From: Hyphomicrobiaceae bacterium
GTDB lineage: Bacteria > Pseudomonadota > Alphaproteobacteria > Rhizobiales > Methyloligellaceae
DNA length: 64,000 nt
NCBI GenBank assembly: GCA_028066055.1
Contig: JALCBY010000004.1
Coordinates: 22,302 to 86,301, forward strand
Reading direction: 5' to 3'
The notes beneath the pieces were generated by a model, which was not told the DNA's origin, did no database searches, and was given only the letters and a program-made list of their open reading frames with translations. Within the stretch, counting starts at the first letter, position 1, and the number at the start of each line of letters is the position of its first letter. Of the stretch, positions 30,220 through 40,980 are shown piece by piece. The position numbers and the translations under genes were made by a program.

Positions 30220-31017
30220 ATGACCAACATACATTCGAGTTCCGTTGTCGACCCCAAGGCAAACTTGGGGTCTGGTGTTGAGGTCGGGCCGTTTTGTGTC
30301 ATCGGTCCTGACGTCACGCTCGGAGACGATTGCAAACTCCATTCCCACGTCGTGATCGAGGGACAGACGACCCTCGGCGCCAAATGTGAGGTCTTTCCCT
30401 TCGCGTCTTTGGGGCATATCCCCCAGGACATGAAATACGGCGGTGAGAAGAGCGAACTGGTCATCGGCGACAACAACCGAATTCGCGAATATGTCACCAT
30501 GAACCCGGGCACCGAGGGCGGAGGGCTCGTAACGCGGGTTGGTTCCGACTGCCTGTTCATGGCCCAGTCTCACGTGGCGCATGACTGCGTGATCGGCAGT
30601 CACGTCATCCTCGCGAACGGCGCCACGTTGGCCGGACATTGTGTCGTTGGCGATTACGCCATTCTTGGCGGTCTGTCCGCCGTCCATCAATTCGTTCGCA
30701 TTGGCGATCATGCCTTTATCGGCGGCATGTCGGGTGTCGAGAACGACGTCATTCCATACGGTATGGTAGTCGGTCCCCGCGCGTCCCTGAAAGGGCTTAA
30801 CGTGATCGGCATCAAACGCCGCGGGTTCGACCGGGAGCAACTCCGGAACCTCCGGGAAGCCTACGACAACCTGTTCGCGGAAGAAGGAACGCTCGTCGAA
30901 CGTGTCGAGGCGGTTGAAAAGGCGTTTCCGGACGACGAGCATATAACGAGCATTCTCGAATTTATCCGCGCCGAGTCGTCGCGATCTCTGTCGGTGCCGA
31001 AACAGGATACGGCCTGA
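30220..31017 (+). CDS. lpxA: UDP-N-acetylglucosamine acyltransferase
   Basis: First step of lipid A synthesis. The 265-residue protein is a left-handed beta-helix of hexapeptides (VVDPKANLGSGVEVGPFCVI onward) with the catalytic histidine in QSHVAHDCVIGS and NPGTEGGGLVTRVGS, then a C-terminal helical domain from about residue 190 (GLNVIGIKRRGF). The ATG at 30220 is chosen on homology; upstream in-frame codons overlap fabZ. Confidence 0.96.
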   Translation: MTNIHSSSVVDPKANLGSGVEVGPFCVIGPDVTLGDDCKLHSHVVIEGQTTLGAKCEVFPFASLGHIPQDMKYGGEKSELVIGDNNRIREYVTMNPGTEGGGLVTRVGSDCLFMAQSHVAHDCVIGSHVILANGATLAGHCVVGDYAILGGLSAVHQFVRIGDHAFIGGMSGVENDVIPYGMVVGPRASLKGLNVIGIKRRGFDREQLRNLREAYDNLFAEEGTLVERVEAVEKAFPDDEHITSILEFIRAESSRSLSVPKQDTA

Positions 31018-31045
31018 GATTTCAATCCTCGCTTCGGGGGCTGCC

Positions 31046-31912
31046 ATGGCCACGTCACAACACGCACAGCGCACGGGGCTCAGTATCATCGCCGGCGGCG
31101 GCGATATGCCGATCGCCGTGGCCCGGGCCGCACAGGCAGCAGGCAGACCGTTGCACATTTTCGGAATTTCCGGCGCCGCGGATGATGCGATCGAGGCGTT
31201 TCCCCACGACTGGATAAACTTCGGTCATATCGGCAGGATTCTGTCGGTGGCACGGGCGAAAAACTGCCGGGAACTGGTCATCGTCGGCGCGGTGAGAAGG
31301 CCGCGTTTTAAGGATTTGCGTATAGATTTCGGAGCCTTGATCAATCTGCCGTCGCTGTTCGGTTGGACAGTGGGCGGCGACAATTCGGTCCTGACCGGTA
31401 TAATACGCTTCTTCGAAAGCAAAGGATTCACCGTGGTAGGCGCGCACGAAATTGCCCCCGAATTGCTAGCCGGGCCGGAGATTTTCACCAGGAAGAAACC
31501 CGGTAAGTCCGACAAGACCGATATCTCCGTCGGCTTGAAGGTGATCAGAGCTCTGGGCGCGCTTGATGTCGGTCAAGCCGCGGTTGTTGCCAACCGGTAT
31601 GTGCTGGCCGTCGAGGCGGCGGAAGGGACCGACCGCATGCTGGAGCGGTGCAAGGATCTGAACAGGTGGTGGAAGCGTGGCCGGCGTTCGGGAGTATTGA
31701 TCAAATGCGCTAAGCCCGGTCAGGAGCGCCGGATCGACCTTCCCACCGTCGGACCGGAGACCGTCTCACGCGCCGCCGATGCCGGTCTTGCAGGGATCGC
31801 CATCGCCGCGAATGACGTTCTCATCATCAACCGCGACGCGTTTGTCGCCGCCGCCGATGCCGCCGGGCTGTTCGTGATCGGTATCGACACGGATGCCGTC
31901 GATTCCGAATGA
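31046..31912 (+). CDS. lpxI: UDP-2,3-diacylglucosamine diphosphatase LpxI
   Basis: Hydrolyses UDP-2,3-diacylglucosamine to lipid X, replacing LpxH in alphaproteobacteria. The 288-residue protein has the N-terminal domain starting GLSIIAGGGDMPIAVARAA and the C-terminal DUF1009 catalytic region with EGTDRMLERC, VLIKCAKPGQERRIDLPTVG and IAIAANDVLI. Position between lpxA and lpxB matches its role. It overlaps lpxB by 4 bp. Confidence 0.94.
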   Translation: MATSQHAQRTGLSIIAGGGDMPIAVARAAQAAGRPLHIFGISGAADDAIEAFPHDWINFGHIGRILSVARAKNCRELVIVGAVRRPRFKDLRIDFGALINLPSLFGWTVGGDNSVLTGIIRFFESKGFTVVGAHEIAPELLAGPEIFTRKKPGKSDKTDISVGLKVIRALGALDVGQAAVVANRYVLAVEAAEGTDRMLERCKDLNRWWKRGRRSGVLIKCAKPGQERRIDLPTVGPETVSRAADAGLAGIAIAANDVLIINRDAFVAAADAAGLFVIGIDTDAVDSE

Positions 31913-33102
31913 CGACGGATCAGGAACCGTTGCGCCTTTTCATGGTCGCCGGGGAGCACTCCGGTGACCAGCTCGGCGGGCACCTCATCGAGGCCCTTCA
32001 CGAGATGTCGGCCAGGCCGCTTTCGCTCTCCGGCGTAGGCGGCGAAGCGATGGAGGCGCAAGGATGCAAGTCTCTTTTTGCACTCTCTGAAATCGCGGTC
32101 ATGGGACCGGCTGCCATTCTCCGGCGACTGCCGACGCTGATCCGCCGGGTGCACGAGACGGTCGATGCTGCGGTCGCCATGCGGCCCGACGCGCTCGTCA
32201 TCCTTGACAGTCCGGAGTTTACCCACGCGGTCGCCAAGCGGGTGCGCCGGCGCCTGCCGGACCTGCCGGTCATCGACTATGTGTCGCCGAGCGTATGGGC
32301 GTGGCGGCCCGGCAGAGCGCGGCGAATGCGCAGATATATCGATCACGTCCTGGCCATTCTGCCGTTCGAACCCGAAGCGCACCTGCGCCTGGGTGGCCCG
32401 GACTGCACCTATATCGGCCACCCGCTCATAGAGCGGCTGGAATGGATCAGGAGCCGGGACGGCAAGGCGTTTCGAAGAAAACTCGGCGTAAAGGCCGATC
32501 AACCGCTGATTGCAGTCCTGCCCGGCAGCCGGGCGACGGAAGTCAACCGCCTGATGGGCGTTTTCGGCAAAACCATCGCCCGCATCCTGTCCGCCAAGAA
32601 CGAGGCTCAGGTGGTGATACCCGCCGCGCCGGGAATCGAACATCTGATCGAACGGCATCTGCAGGACTGGCCCATCAAGCCCCACATCGTAACGGGCAGG
32701 GAGGACAGGTTCACGGCCTTTCGCGCCGCAGATGCCGCTCTTGCCGCTTCGGGAACGGTTACGCTCGAACTCGCGCTTGCCCAGACACCCATGGTCGTTG
32801 CCTATCGCATGGAGGCAGTCGTCGCCATGTTCATGTGGATGCTCAAGGCGCATTCCATCGTCCTGCCGAACCTCGTGCTGGGCGAGAATATCTTTCCCGA
32901 ATATGTTCACGGAGCATGCAACGCCGACAATCTTTCCGGCGCCTTGCTTCCGCTGCTCGACAAGAGCAGCCCCGAATTCAAACGACAGATCGAAGCTCTC
33001 AAGGGCCTGGATGAAAATATGCGCCTGCCGTCCGGCACGCCGAGCACGCGCGCCGCGCGCATCGTGCTCGATCTGGTACCGGCGGTCCGGACTGCAGATT
33101 AA
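31909..33102 (+). CDS. lpxB: Lipid-A-disaccharide synthase
   Basis: GT-B glycosyltransferase joining lipid X and UDP-diacylglucosamine. The 397-residue protein has the N-terminal motif FMVAGEHSGDQLGGHLIEAL, YVSPSVWAWRPGRARRM near residue 123, and the UDP-binding domain with VLPGSRATEVNR and AASGTVTLELALAQTPMVV. The start ATG lies within the lpxI stop (ATGA). It ends the lipid A run and is convergent with gltA after 9 bp. Confidence 0.96.
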   Translation: MTTDQEPLRLFMVAGEHSGDQLGGHLIEALHEMSARPLSLSGVGGEAMEAQGCKSLFALSEIAVMGPAAILRRLPTLIRRVHETVDAAVAMRPDALVILDSPEFTHAVAKRVRRRLPDLPVIDYVSPSVWAWRPGRARRMRRYIDHVLAILPFEPEAHLRLGGPDCTYIGHPLIERLEWIRSRDGKAFRRKLGVKADQPLIAVLPGSRATEVNRLMGVFGKTIARILSAKNEAQVVIPAAPGIEHLIERHLQDWPIKPHIVTGREDRFTAFRAADAALAASGTVTLELALAQTPMVVAYRMEAVVAMFMWMLKAHSIVLPNLVLGENIFPEYVHGACNADNLSGALLPLLDKSSPEFKRQIEALKGLDENMRLPSGTPSTRAARIVLDLVPAVRTAD

Positions 33103-33126
33103 GGATTTGCGCTAACCGCGATCCTT
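33101..33126. terminator. Possible hairpin between convergent lpxB and gltA
   Basis: AAGGAT (33101-33106) pairs with ATCCTT (33121-33126), with an inner GCG/CGC pairing. It spans the lpxB and gltA stops, so it could slow both polymerases, but there is no T-run on either strand. Confidence 0.3.
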
Positions 33127-34446
33127 CATGGGGACGTATGGGCGCTCGTCCGGTCCGGTATAGAGCTGGCGGGGCCGTCCGATACGCTGCTCCGGATCCT
33201 CGATCATTTCCTTCCACTGGGCAATCCAGCCGACGGTTCGGGCGACGGCGAAAAGCACTGTGAACATCGACGTTGGGAACCCAAGCGCACGCAGTGTGAT
33301 GCCGGAATAGAAATCGATGTTCGGATAGAGCTTTCTGTCGACGAAATATTCGTCTTCCAGTGCGATCTTCTCCAGTTCCAGAGCCACCTTGAGCGTCGGG
33401 TCCCTGTCGGCGCCGATTGCCTGCAGGACTTCGTGACAGTTCTTCTGCATGATTTTCGCGCGCGGGTCGTAATTCTTGTAGACCCGGTGTCCGAAACCCA
33501 TGAGGCGGAACGGATCGTCCTTGTCCTTTGCACGCTTGATGAACTCCGGAATTCTGTCGGCGCTGCCGATCTCTTCCAGCATCCGCAGGGCAGCCTCGTT
33601 GGCGCCGCCATGGGCCGGCCCCCACAGGCACGCAATGCCCGCGCTGATACAGCCGAACGGATTGGCGCCGGACGATCCGGCAAGACGAACCGTCGACGTC
33701 GAAGCGTTCTGCTCGTGGTCCGCATGCAGGATGAAGATATTGTCCATGGCTTCCGCAAACACGGAGTCGGGTTCATACCTGTCGCATGGCACGCCGAAGC
33801 ACATGTGCAGGAAGTTTGCCGCATAATCCAGATCATTGCGCGGATACATGAAGGGCTGGCCGACCGAATATTTGTAGGCCATGGCCGCGATCGTCGGCAT
33901 CTTGGCGATCATTCGAATGGCTGCGATATCGCGCTGCACGGGATCGTTGATGTCCGTGGAGTCGTGGTAGAAGGCTGACAGCGCACCGACGACACCGACC
34001 ATAATCGCCATGGGATGGGCGTCACGCCGGAAGCCGGTGAAGAATCGCGTCATCTGCTCATGCACCATGGTGTGCATGGTTACGCGCTCGTTGAAGTCCT
34101 CCTGCTGGGCCTTGGTCGGCAACTCGCCGTAAAGAAGCAGATGGCAGGTCTCAAGGAAATTACCGTTTTCGGCGAGCTCGGCAATCGGGTATCCGCGATA
34201 CAGCAAAAGGCCCTTTTCGCCATCGATATAGGTGATCTTGGATTCGCAGCTGGCGGTTGACGTGAAGCCCGGATCGTAGGTGAAATTGCCGGTATCGCCA
34301 TAGAGCCGGGTGATGTCGATGACATCGGGCCCGACCGTTCCCTCATAGACCGGCAGGTCGAAATCCTTGCCATCCAGCGACAGTTTGGCCGATTTCTGAT
34401 TGTCTTTCGAAGGGGCAAGTCCTTGGGTATCGCCCGCTGTGCTCAT
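33112..34446 (-). CDS. gltA: Citrate synthase
   Basis: Condenses acetyl-CoA and oxaloacetate at the entry of the TCA cycle. The 444-residue protein belongs to the type II, hexameric class: [18 protein letters not shown], catalytic histidines in [12 protein letters not shown] and [14 protein letters not shown], and [13 protein letters not shown]. The start at 34446 (MSTAGD) is preceded 4 nt upstream by GGAGGT; an in-frame ATG at 34458 has no ribosome site. gltX lies upstream on the same strand, 195 bp away. Confidence 0.97.
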   Translation of the reverse strand: MSTAGDTQGLAPSKDNQKSAKLSLDGKDFDLPVYEGTVGPDVIDITRLYGDTGNFTYDPGFTSTASCESKITYIDGEKGLLLYRGYPIAELAENGNFLETCHLLLYGELPTKAQQEDFNERVTMHTMVHEQMTRFFTGFRRDAHPMAIMVGVVGALSAFYHDSTDINDPVQRDIAAIRMIAKMPTIAAMAYKYSVGQPFMYPRNDLDYAANFLHMCFGVPCDRYEPDSVFAEAMDNIFILHADHEQNASTSTVRLAGSSGANPFGCISAGIACLWGPAHGGANEAALRMLEEIGSADRIPEFIKRAKDKDDPFRLMGFGHRVYKNYDPRAKIMQKNCHEVLQAIGADRDPTLKVALELEKIALEDEYFVDRKLYPNIDFYSGITLRALGFPTSMFTVLFAVARTVGWIAQWKEMIEDPEQRIGRPRQLYTGPDERPYVPMKDRG

Positions 34447-34641
34447 GCAGACCTCCATCGCCTGGCCCGTCGGAGCACGTTTGCAAGTATCTCTTCGGGG
34501 TCAGCTACATTTTTCAATTGAAGACTTACCCCATTGCCTAGTCGATTTCCGGTGGCTGGGCAAGGTCGTCAAAGGACGCATCTGCCATTCGCCTGTTTTT
34601 TGTGCAGAATCGTGGATAAATGGCCGTTTTTCCGAGGTTTT

Positions 34642-36063
34642 TCAGCCCGCCTGATCCACAATCCGGGCAATTGCCTCATCCTTCCCGAGCGCGAACACGA
34701 CGTCGAATATGCCGGGAGATACGGTGCGTCCCGTCAGTGCCGCACGCAAGGGTTGTGCGATCTTGCCAAGTTTGAGATCCGCGCGTTCCGCATACTGGCG
34801 CACGGCATTCTCGATATTTTCCACGGACCAGACGTCGATCGCGCTCAATGGGTCCACAAGCCCCTGGATTACGGCGCGTCCGTCCGCGTCGAGCAGTGCC
34901 TTGGCCTTGTCGTCAAAATCCAGAGGTCGGGCGACGAACACAAACCGCCCGCTATTGAGGATGTCGGCGACGGTCTTCGCTCGCTCTTTCAGACCGGGCA
35001 TTGCCGTGACCAGTTTCTCCCACGCTTCGTCATTTTCGGCGTTCGGCGGGCACTCCCCGGAGCTCAGTTCCCCAACCAAGGCCCGCGCGCAATCAGCCAG
35101 CGCCTGATCATCACCCTGACGGATATAATGCGCGTTGAGATTTTCAAGCTTGTCGAAGTCGAAGCGTGCGGGAGAACGGCCGATCTGGGGCAGATCGAAC
35201 CATTCGATCATCTGATCTGTCGAAAAGATCTCATCGTCACCGTGGCTCCAGCCAAGCCGGACCAGATAGTTGCGCAAGGCCTCCGGCAGGTAGCCCATGG
35301 TGCGGTAGGCCTGCACGCTCAGCGCCCCGTGCCGCTTGGAGAGCTTCGCGCCGTCCGGCCCGTGAATGAGCGGGACATGGGCGAACACCGGTGCCTCCCA
35401 TCCCAGAGCCTCGTAAATCTGCGCCTGGCGGCTGGCATTCGTCAGGTGATCGGCGCCGCGTATGGCGTGGGTCACCCCCATATCGTGGTCGTCGACGACA
35501 ACGGCAAGATTGTAGGTCGGTGTTCCGTCGCTGCGCTGAATGATCAGATCGTCAAGATCCTTGTTCGCAACGGTAATCGTCCCCATCACCTGATCGTCGA
35601 TGACCGTCTCGCCGTCTTTCGGACCCTTGAAGCGGACCGCCGGTTCGACGCTGGCGGGCGCGTCGGCAGGGTCGCGGTCACGCCACAAGCCGTTATAGAC
35701 AGCCGTACGTCCCTCCGCATGCGCCTCGTTGCGCATCTCTTCCAGTTCTTCCGGTGTTGCGTAGCACCTGTAGGCCAACCCCTTTTCCAGAAGCTCGGAA
35801 ACCACCTCCTGATGCCGGGAAACGCGCGTGTGCTGATAGACCGGCTCATCGTCCCACTCGAGGCCGAGCCACCGCATCCCGTCGAGGATTGCGTCGATGG
35901 CCTCCTTGGTCGAACGCTTGCGATCCGTATCCTCGATGCGCAGCAGCATCCGGCCGCCTCTGCCCCTGGCGTAGAGCCAGTTGAAGAGCGCCGTCCGCGC
36001 ACCGCCAATATGCAGAAAGCCGGTGGGCGAGGGGGCAAACCGGGTCACCACGCCTTTCGTCAT
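34642..36063 (-). CDS. gltX: Glutamyl-tRNA synthetase
   Basis: Charges tRNA-Glu, and in alphaproteobacteria often one of two GltX proteins that also serve tRNA-Gln through transamidation. The 473-residue class I enzyme has the HIGH motif [19 protein letters not shown] at about residues 9-27, the KMSKS equivalent KLSKRHG near residue 240, and a C-terminal anticodon-binding domain. The start at 36063 has GGGAGC upstream; the frame continues to 36858 but that part is antisense to comEC and has no synthetase content. Confidence 0.96.
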   Translation of the reverse strand: MTKGVVTRFAPSPTGFLHIGGARTALFNWLYARGRGGRMLLRIEDTDRKRSTKEAIDAILDGMRWLGLEWDDEPVYQHTRVSRHQEVVSELLEKGLAYRCYATPEELEEMRNEAHAEGRTAVYNGLWRDRDPADAPASVEPAVRFKGPKDGETVIDDQVMGTITVANKDLDDLIIQRSDGTPTYNLAVVVDDHDMGVTHAIRGADHLTNASRQAQIYEALGWEAPVFAHVPLIHGPDGAKLSKRHGALSVQAYRTMGYLPEALRNYLVRLGWSHGDDEIFSTDQMIEWFDLPQIGRSPARFDFDKLENLNAHYIRQGDDQALADCARALVGELSSGECPPNAENDEAWEKLVTAMPGLKERAKTVADILNSGRFVFVARPLDFDDKAKALLDADGRAVIQGLVDPLSAIDVWSVENIENAVRQYAERADLKLGKIAQPLRAALTGRTVSPGIFDVVFALGKDEAIARIVDQAG

Positions 36064-36189
36064 CGCACTGCTCCCGTGTCCTTTCAGAAAATCTTCGCCG
36101 AACGCACCTGGCGGCTGGGGATGCCGCCCGCGAAAAAGGTTCGGGCTTTGCCGCGCGCCCATGTAGCATAGGTGCGGGGCCTGCGTTAA

Positions 36190-38433
36190 GTGCGCAGACG
36201 GTTCGAACGGGACGGAGTGATGCGGCGGTCGGCCGATACTGGAAACGCGCGCAACAGACCAGGACCTGTGGCGCGCAGCGCCGCCTGGTTTGCGGCCACG
36301 CTGGAAGAGGAGGCCGACCGCTGGTTCCTGTGGCTGCCGGTTCTGTTCGGCACCGGCATCGGCCTTTACTTCGCGTTCGACCACGAGCCCGGCGCCTTGA
36401 CGGTGATCGGCGTCGTAGCCGCTACAGCAAGCCTCTGCGTCATGGCGCTGAAAACCAGACTTGTCTGGGTCTTCTCCGCCGCAGCGCTGGTTGTGGCGCT
36501 CGGCTTCGCGGATGCCAAGCTCAGAACCGCACTGGTCGCACAACCCGCGCTTGAGAAGACGCGCACCCTGACCGTGCGCGGCTGGGTCGAGCGCACCGAG
36601 GCGCAATTGCCACGCGGTGCGCGTATCACGCTGCGTGTGTATGAAGTACCGCGCGTCGACGGCGCATTTCCGACACGCGTGCGCGTCGTTAGTCGTTTCG
36701 ATCAGGTTCCCGAGACAGGTACGGCAGTTGAGGTCCGGGCGCGGCTCAACCCGGTTCCGGATCCGGTTATGCCGGGCGGCTTCGACTTTGCACGCAAGGC
36801 CTACTATGCGGGGCTCGGCGCGGTGGGATTTGCATTCACCCCGCCCAAAACCCTCCACACCTCACCCGAGCCGCCGGTCCTACTCCGGATCAAGTCCGCC
36901 ATCGACCGGCTGCGCCACGCGGTGGAGGGCCGCATCACATCCGCTGTTCCCGGCCAGACTGGCGCGGTCGCCGCCGCCCTTGTCACCGGGGAGCGCGGCC
37001 GCATCCCCAAAGACGTTCTTCAGTCTTTAAGAGATTCAGGGCTGGCGCACATGCTGGCGATCTCCGGTCTGCACATGGCCTTGATGGCGGGCGCGCTGTA
37101 TTTTCTCGTGCGGGCGTGCGCGGCTGCATTTCCTGCCATTGCGTTGCGGTACCCGATCAAGAAGTGGGCTGCGGTCGTTGCGCTCATCGGCGCCGCATTC
37201 TACCTCGCGCTGTCAGGAGCATCGATTGCGACCCAGCGCGCCTTCCTGATGGCCGCAATCGTCTTCACGGCGATCCTGATCGACCGCCCGGCACTGACAC
37301 TGCGCAATGTCGCGGTCGCTGCCATGATTATTCTCATCGCGTTTCCCGAGAGTCTGCTCGACGTCTCGTTCCAGATGTCATTCGCCGCAGTGACCGCACT
37401 CGTCGCCGTCTACGAAAGAGTTGAACGCACAGGCTGGAGCGCACCGCCAGCAACGCGCTTGCAATGGGCCCTTCGGAAGTCGTTCTGGTATCTCGTCGGC
37501 ATTGCGTTCACAACGCTGGTGGCGAGTGTTGCAGTAGCACCATTCGCCGCCTTTCATTTCCACAAGCTCGCGCAGTACAGCCTGCTTGCAAACCTGGCGA
37601 CGATGCCGGTTTTCGGCCTTATCGTGATGCCCGCGGCACTCTTCGTCCTCATTCTGATGCCGTTCGGCCTGGAAGCATTGCCGCTTCATGTCATGACCTG
37701 GGGCATTGATCATGTCCTCGATATCGCGGCGAGCGTATCGCGTTGGGACGGCGCCACAATCGAAGTCGCCACGATGCCGCTTCTGTCCCTGCTTGCCCTT
37801 GTCGCGGGAGGCTTGTGGCTGTGTCTTTGGCGCGGTACCTGGCGTCTTGCTGGTCTCGCAATCGCGACAATCGGACTGCTCACCCTGGGCAACCTGCCCA
37901 GACCCGACATACTGATCGGACGTGAGGGAAAAATCGTTGCCGTCCGAACCGACGCCGACAGGTTCGCCTTTTCCGGCGGCACCAGGAACAGCTACAGCCT
38001 GACGCAATGGCTTAAGGCCGATGGCGACCCGCGAGATCCCGGCGCTGTCCTCAAGAAGGGTGGCTTTCGTTGCGATGAACTGGCTTGTGTCGCATCGGTC
38101 AGGGGCAAGCAGGTCGCATTTGTCCGTCATCCCGCCGCGCTGGACGAAGAATGCGCCCGGGCCGACATCGTGATTTCGCGTTTGCCTGTCGGCAGATCGT
38201 GCAGCAAGACACGCGTCACGGTCGACGTGATCGACATTCTCGAGCAGGGCGCACACGCCCTTTATCTGGAGGGACAATCAGTCCGGATCACGACGGTCGC
38301 AGAACAACGCGGCTCGCGCCCCTGGTCGCACACGCGCAGGAAAATCCGCAAGGCCGATCCCTCTGCGCCGGGTGACAGCAACGCTTACGCGAGCGAAGCC
38401 GGGCCTGGAAATCGTCAGAAAACGGAGAATTAG
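36190..38433 (+). CDS. comEC: ComEC/Rec2 family competence protein
   Basis: Inner-membrane channel family for uptake of transforming DNA. The product (747 residues from GTG 36190; ATG 36220 is an alternative) has an N-terminal DUF4131/OB region with two helices, then the Competence domain with [20 protein letters not shown] near residue 278 and about ten helices. The C-terminal part (570-747) has the general position of the metallo-beta-lactamase-like domain but lacks an HxHxDH motif, so it looks degenerate. Its stop overlaps the convergent lexA stop by 4 bp. DNA uptake in this organism is not implied by the gene alone. Confidence 0.9.
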   Translation: MRRRFERDGVMRRSADTGNARNRPGPVARSAAWFAATLEEEADRWFLWLPVLFGTGIGLYFAFDHEPGALTVIGVVAATASLCVMALKTRLVWVFSAAALVVALGFADAKLRTALVAQPALEKTRTLTVRGWVERTEAQLPRGARITLRVYEVPRVDGAFPTRVRVVSRFDQVPETGTAVEVRARLNPVPDPVMPGGFDFARKAYYAGLGAVGFAFTPPKTLHTSPEPPVLLRIKSAIDRLRHAVEGRITSAVPGQTGAVAAALVTGERGRIPKDVLQSLRDSGLAHMLAISGLHMALMAGALYFLVRACAAAFPAIALRYPIKKWAAVVALIGAAFYLALSGASIATQRAFLMAAIVFTAILIDRPALTLRNVAVAAMIILIAFPESLLDVSFQMSFAAVTALVAVYERVERTGWSAPPATRLQWALRKSFWYLVGIAFTTLVASVAVAPFAAFHFHKLAQYSLLANLATMPVFGLIVMPAALFVLILMPFGLEALPLHVMTWGIDHVLDIAASVSRWDGATIEVATMPLLSLLALVAGGLWLCLWRGTWRLAGLAIATIGLLTLGNLPRPDILIGREGKIVAVRTDADRFAFSGGTRNSYSLTQWLKADGDPRDPGAVLKKGGFRCDELACVASVRGKQVAFVRHPAALDEECARADIVISRLPVGRSCSKTRVTVDVIDILEQGAHALYLEGQSVRITTVAEQRGSRPWSHTRRKIRKADPSAPGDSNAYASEAGPGNRQKTEN

Positions 38434-39134
38434 TAGACGCGGATCAGACCGACGAGCGTGCCCTGCACATCCACCCTGTCGGGACCGAAGATGCGCGTCT
38501 CATAGGCCGGATTGGCGGCTTCAAGAGCAACGGAGTCGCCGCGCCGGCGCAACCGCTTCAGGGTGGCTTCCTCGCGATCGACCAGGGCCACGACGATCTC
38601 GCCCGAATTCGCGCTCTCGCCGCGCCGGATGATCACGACGTCACCTTCGAGGATACCGGCCTCGATCATCGAGTCGCCCTTGACCTCCAGCGCGAAATGT
38701 TCACCCGGCGTCAGCAATTCCGGCGGTACCTCGATGGTCCGGTCGGCGTGCTGGATGGCCTCGATGGGTACGCCTGCGGCAATGCGACCCATGACCGGAA
38801 CCGCAACATTCGCGGGCGAGGGAACCCCATCGTCTTCCTTGCGCACGCGCCCGAGGCTGCCCTCGATCACGCTGGGTGAAAAACCGCGCCCGGCACCGCC
38901 GCCAAAACCCTGGCCGACCGATTCCGGCAGTTTGAGGATTTCCAGCGCCCGTGCGCGGTGGGGAAGGCGGCGGATAAAGCCGCGTTCTTCAAGCGCGGTG
39001 ATAAGCCGATGGATGCCCGATTTTGATTTCAGATCGAGCGCTTCTTTCATTTCGTCGAACGAAGGTGGAACACCTGACTCTTTCACCCGCTCGTGTATGA
39101 ACATGAGCAGTTCTTTTTGTTTTCTCGTCAGCAT
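38430..39134 (-). CDS. lexA: SOS regulatory repressor LexA
   Basis: Repressor of the SOS regulon, self-cleaving when RecA filaments form. The 234-residue protein has a winged helix at residues 1-65 ([20 protein letters not shown]), the Ala120-Gly121 cleavage site in [12 protein letters not shown], and the S155/K193 dyad ([16 protein letters not shown]). The linker (70-110) is longer than in E. coli, as in alphaproteobacteria. The ribosome site is AGAGG. An SOS box 90 bp upstream indicates self-regulation. Confidence 0.96.
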   Translation of the reverse strand: MLTRKQKELLMFIHERVKESGVPPSFDEMKEALDLKSKSGIHRLITALEERGFIRRLPHRARALEILKLPESVGQGFGGGAGRGFSPSVIEGSLGRVRKEDDGVPSPANVAVPVMGRIAAGVPIEAIQHADRTIEVPPELLTPGEHFALEVKGDSMIEAGILEGDVVIIRRGESANSGEIVVALVDREEATLKRLRRRGDSVALEAANPAYETRIFGPDRVDVQGTLVGLIRVY

Positions 39135-39208
39135 ATCAACCTCTTGCTTGCTCGCGGGTTATCTCGGCCACATCGAATCAAACTAGATACAAGATATGGA
39201 CAAATCGT

Positions 39209-39237
39209 GAACATGTATACATGTTCTAGTTGCGTTC
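39209..39237 (-). promoter_or_regulatory. Alphaproteobacterial SOS box upstream of lexA
   Basis: GTTC (39223-39226), seven bases, GTTC (39234-39237) is exactly the GTTC-N7-GTTC direct repeat bound by alphaproteobacterial LexA. It shares its left GTTC with a perfect 18-bp palindrome GAACATGTATACATGTTC (39209-39226). A possible minus-strand promoter (TTCACG-N16-TATCTA) lies between it and lexA. Confidence 0.8.
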
Positions 39238-39277
39238 CGCAAGCGGCGCGTTCGCACCTCCAGACAGGTTCGCCGGA

Positions 39278-40498
39278 TCAGAAGTCGAGGGGGAGGATTT
39301 CTATCGTTTCGCCGTCCTGCGCTGCGGGGGCGTCCGGCGGTCGCACAATGAGGCAATCGGCTTGCGACAGGGGCGCCATGAGGGAGCTGTCTTGGGAGCG
39401 GACCGGGGCAACGCGCGTTTCACCGTCTGCGCCCGTCTCGAAGGTCGCCCGCATATAGTGCTGACGCGGCCCGTTCCGCTCCAGAGCACCCGCAAGGGTT
39501 GCTGTTCGCGTCGCCGACGCGGTTTGGTTGAGCCCAAGCAGGCGCTCGATCATCGGCACCAGGAAGATGCGTGAACACACCAGCGCGGAGACCGGGTTGC
39601 CCGGCACGCCGAGCACGCGCTGCGCGCCCATCTGCCCGAACATCAGCGGTTTGCCCGGGCGCATCGCGATACGCCAGAAGTCGAGCGACATGCCCGCCGC
39701 CGTCAGAGCACTCTGCACCAGATCATGCTCTCCGACGGATGCGCCGCCAATGGTGACCAGAATGTCAGCATCCCGCGCCTTCGCAATATGCTCGGCAAGG
39801 CTTGCTTCCGTGTCACGGGCAATTCCCAGCCTGATCGCTTCGCCGCCCGCCGTCCTGATGAGTTCGGCCAATCCATAGGGGATCGACGAGACGATCTGAC
39901 CCGGCTTCAGGTCGTCGCCCGGCACGACAAGCTCATCGCCGGTGGCAAGCATCGCCACCACCGGTCTGCGGCGAACGCTGAAGCCGATCACATTCATGGC
40001 CGCCGCAAGGGTGAGGTCGCGCGCGTTGAGCCTGCGGCCCGCGCGAAGCAGAACATCGCCTTCCGAAAAATCGAAGCCGCGTGGACGAATGAACGTGCCG
40101 CGCTCCGCGCGCTCTTTGATGGTTACGCGCGCGCCATCCCGGACTGTATCCTCCTGGATGACGATCGCGTCAGCGACTTCCGGCACGGCGCCACCGGTAA
40201 AGATGCGCACCGCCTCGCCAGCGCCAATCGACCCCTCCCACGGATGACCCGCAGCGGCTTCGCCGACGATCGTGAGCGTGCAGGGGACATCGGCAACGTC
40301 AGCGGCGCGCACGGCGTATCCATCCATGGCCGACGCATCGAACGGCGGCTGGGTGACGTGCGCCGCCACGTCTTCCGCCAGAACCCGCCCGTAACCGTTT
40401 TCGAGCGATACGGTTTCCTGAGCGGTGGGCTCCAGGTCTGCGGTCACACGAACGAGCGCATCCTCAACGCTCAGCATCGGTGGACGGGGGGCGCTCAC
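39278..40498 (-). CDS. moeA: Molybdopterin molybdenumtransferase MoeA
   Basis: Inserts molybdate into adenylylated molybdopterin. The 406-residue protein shows [17 protein letters not shown] near residue 51, [19 protein letters not shown], the MoCF-binding segment [13 protein letters not shown] near residue 248, and [11 protein letters not shown] then [11 protein letters not shown]. Its start overlaps the moaC stop by 4 bp. Confidence 0.95.
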   Translation of the reverse strand: MSAPRPPMLSVEDALVRVTADLEPTAQETVSLENGYGRVLAEDVAAHVTQPPFDASAMDGYAVRAADVADVPCTLTIVGEAAAGHPWEGSIGAGEAVRIFTGGAVPEVADAIVIQEDTVRDGARVTIKERAERGTFIRPRGFDFSEGDVLLRAGRRLNARDLTLAAAMNVIGFSVRRRPVVAMLATGDELVVPGDDLKPGQIVSSIPYGLAELIRTAGGEAIRLGIARDTEASLAEHIAKARDADILVTIGGASVGEHDLVQSALTAAGMSLDFWRIAMRPGKPLMFGQMGAQRVLGVPGNPVSALVCSRIFLVPMIERLLGLNQTASATRTATLAGALERNGPRQHYMRATFETGADGETRVAPVRSQDSSLMAPLSQADCLIVRPPDAPAAQDGETIEILPLDF

Positions 40499-40980
40499 GT
40501 GTCTGCTTTGAAATGACCGGATCGGCCGCCTGACTTCTCAAGCAGCCGGATATCTGAAAAGCGCATGGCCCGGTCGACGGCCTTCACCATGTCGTAGATC
40601 GTCAGGCATGCGACGGAGACCGCGGTCATAGCCTCCATCTCCACGCCGGTCTTGCCGGAGACTTTCACGGTCGCCGTAACCCTGATGCCGGGCGGGTCTT
40701 GCGAGGGCTCAAACTCCACGCTGGCATTCGAGAGGGCGAGGGGATGGCAGAGCGGGATAAGCTCGTGGGTGCGCTTTGCCGCCATGATCCCTGCGATGCG
40801 CGCCGTCGCCAGGACGTCGCCTTTCTTGGCGTCGCCCGTCTCGATAAGTTGAAGCGTTTCAGGCTGCATGGAGACAAAGCCTTCCGCAACAGCCACACGT
40901 TCGGTTTCGTCCTTCGCGCCGACGTCGACCATATGCGCTTCGCCACGCTCGTTCAGATGTGTGAGCGTTTTCCCGGTCAT
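40495..40980 (-). CDS. moaC: Cyclic pyranopterin monophosphate synthase MoaC
   Basis: Second half of the first step of molybdenum cofactor synthesis, forming cPMP. The 161-residue protein carries [18 protein letters not shown] and [20 protein letters not shown] with the conserved Lys, His and Glu/Met residues. It overlaps trpC (upstream) and moeA (downstream) by 4 bp each, so it is translated as part of the trp-moa transcript. Confidence 0.96.
   Translation of the reverse strand: MTGKTLTHLNERGEAHMVDVGAKDETERVAVAEGFVSMQPETLQLIETGDAKKGDVLATARIAGIMAAKRTHELIPLCHPLALSNASVEFEPSQDPPGIRVTATVKVSGKTGVEMEAMTAVSVACLTIYDMVKAVDRAMRFSDIRLLEKSGGRSGHFKADT

Noticed and set aside
31720..32910. A 396-codon minus-strand frame
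   Set aside because: Antisense to lpxB and the end of lpxI; no recognisable features.
34534..36171. A 545-codon plus-strand open frame
   Set aside because: It is antisense to gltX along its length and its translation shows no domain; gltX has full synthetase motifs.
36064..36858. Upstream extension of the gltX frame by 265 codons
   Set aside because: This part is antisense to comEC and precedes the conserved synthetase start [13 protein letters not shown], which has its own ribosome site.
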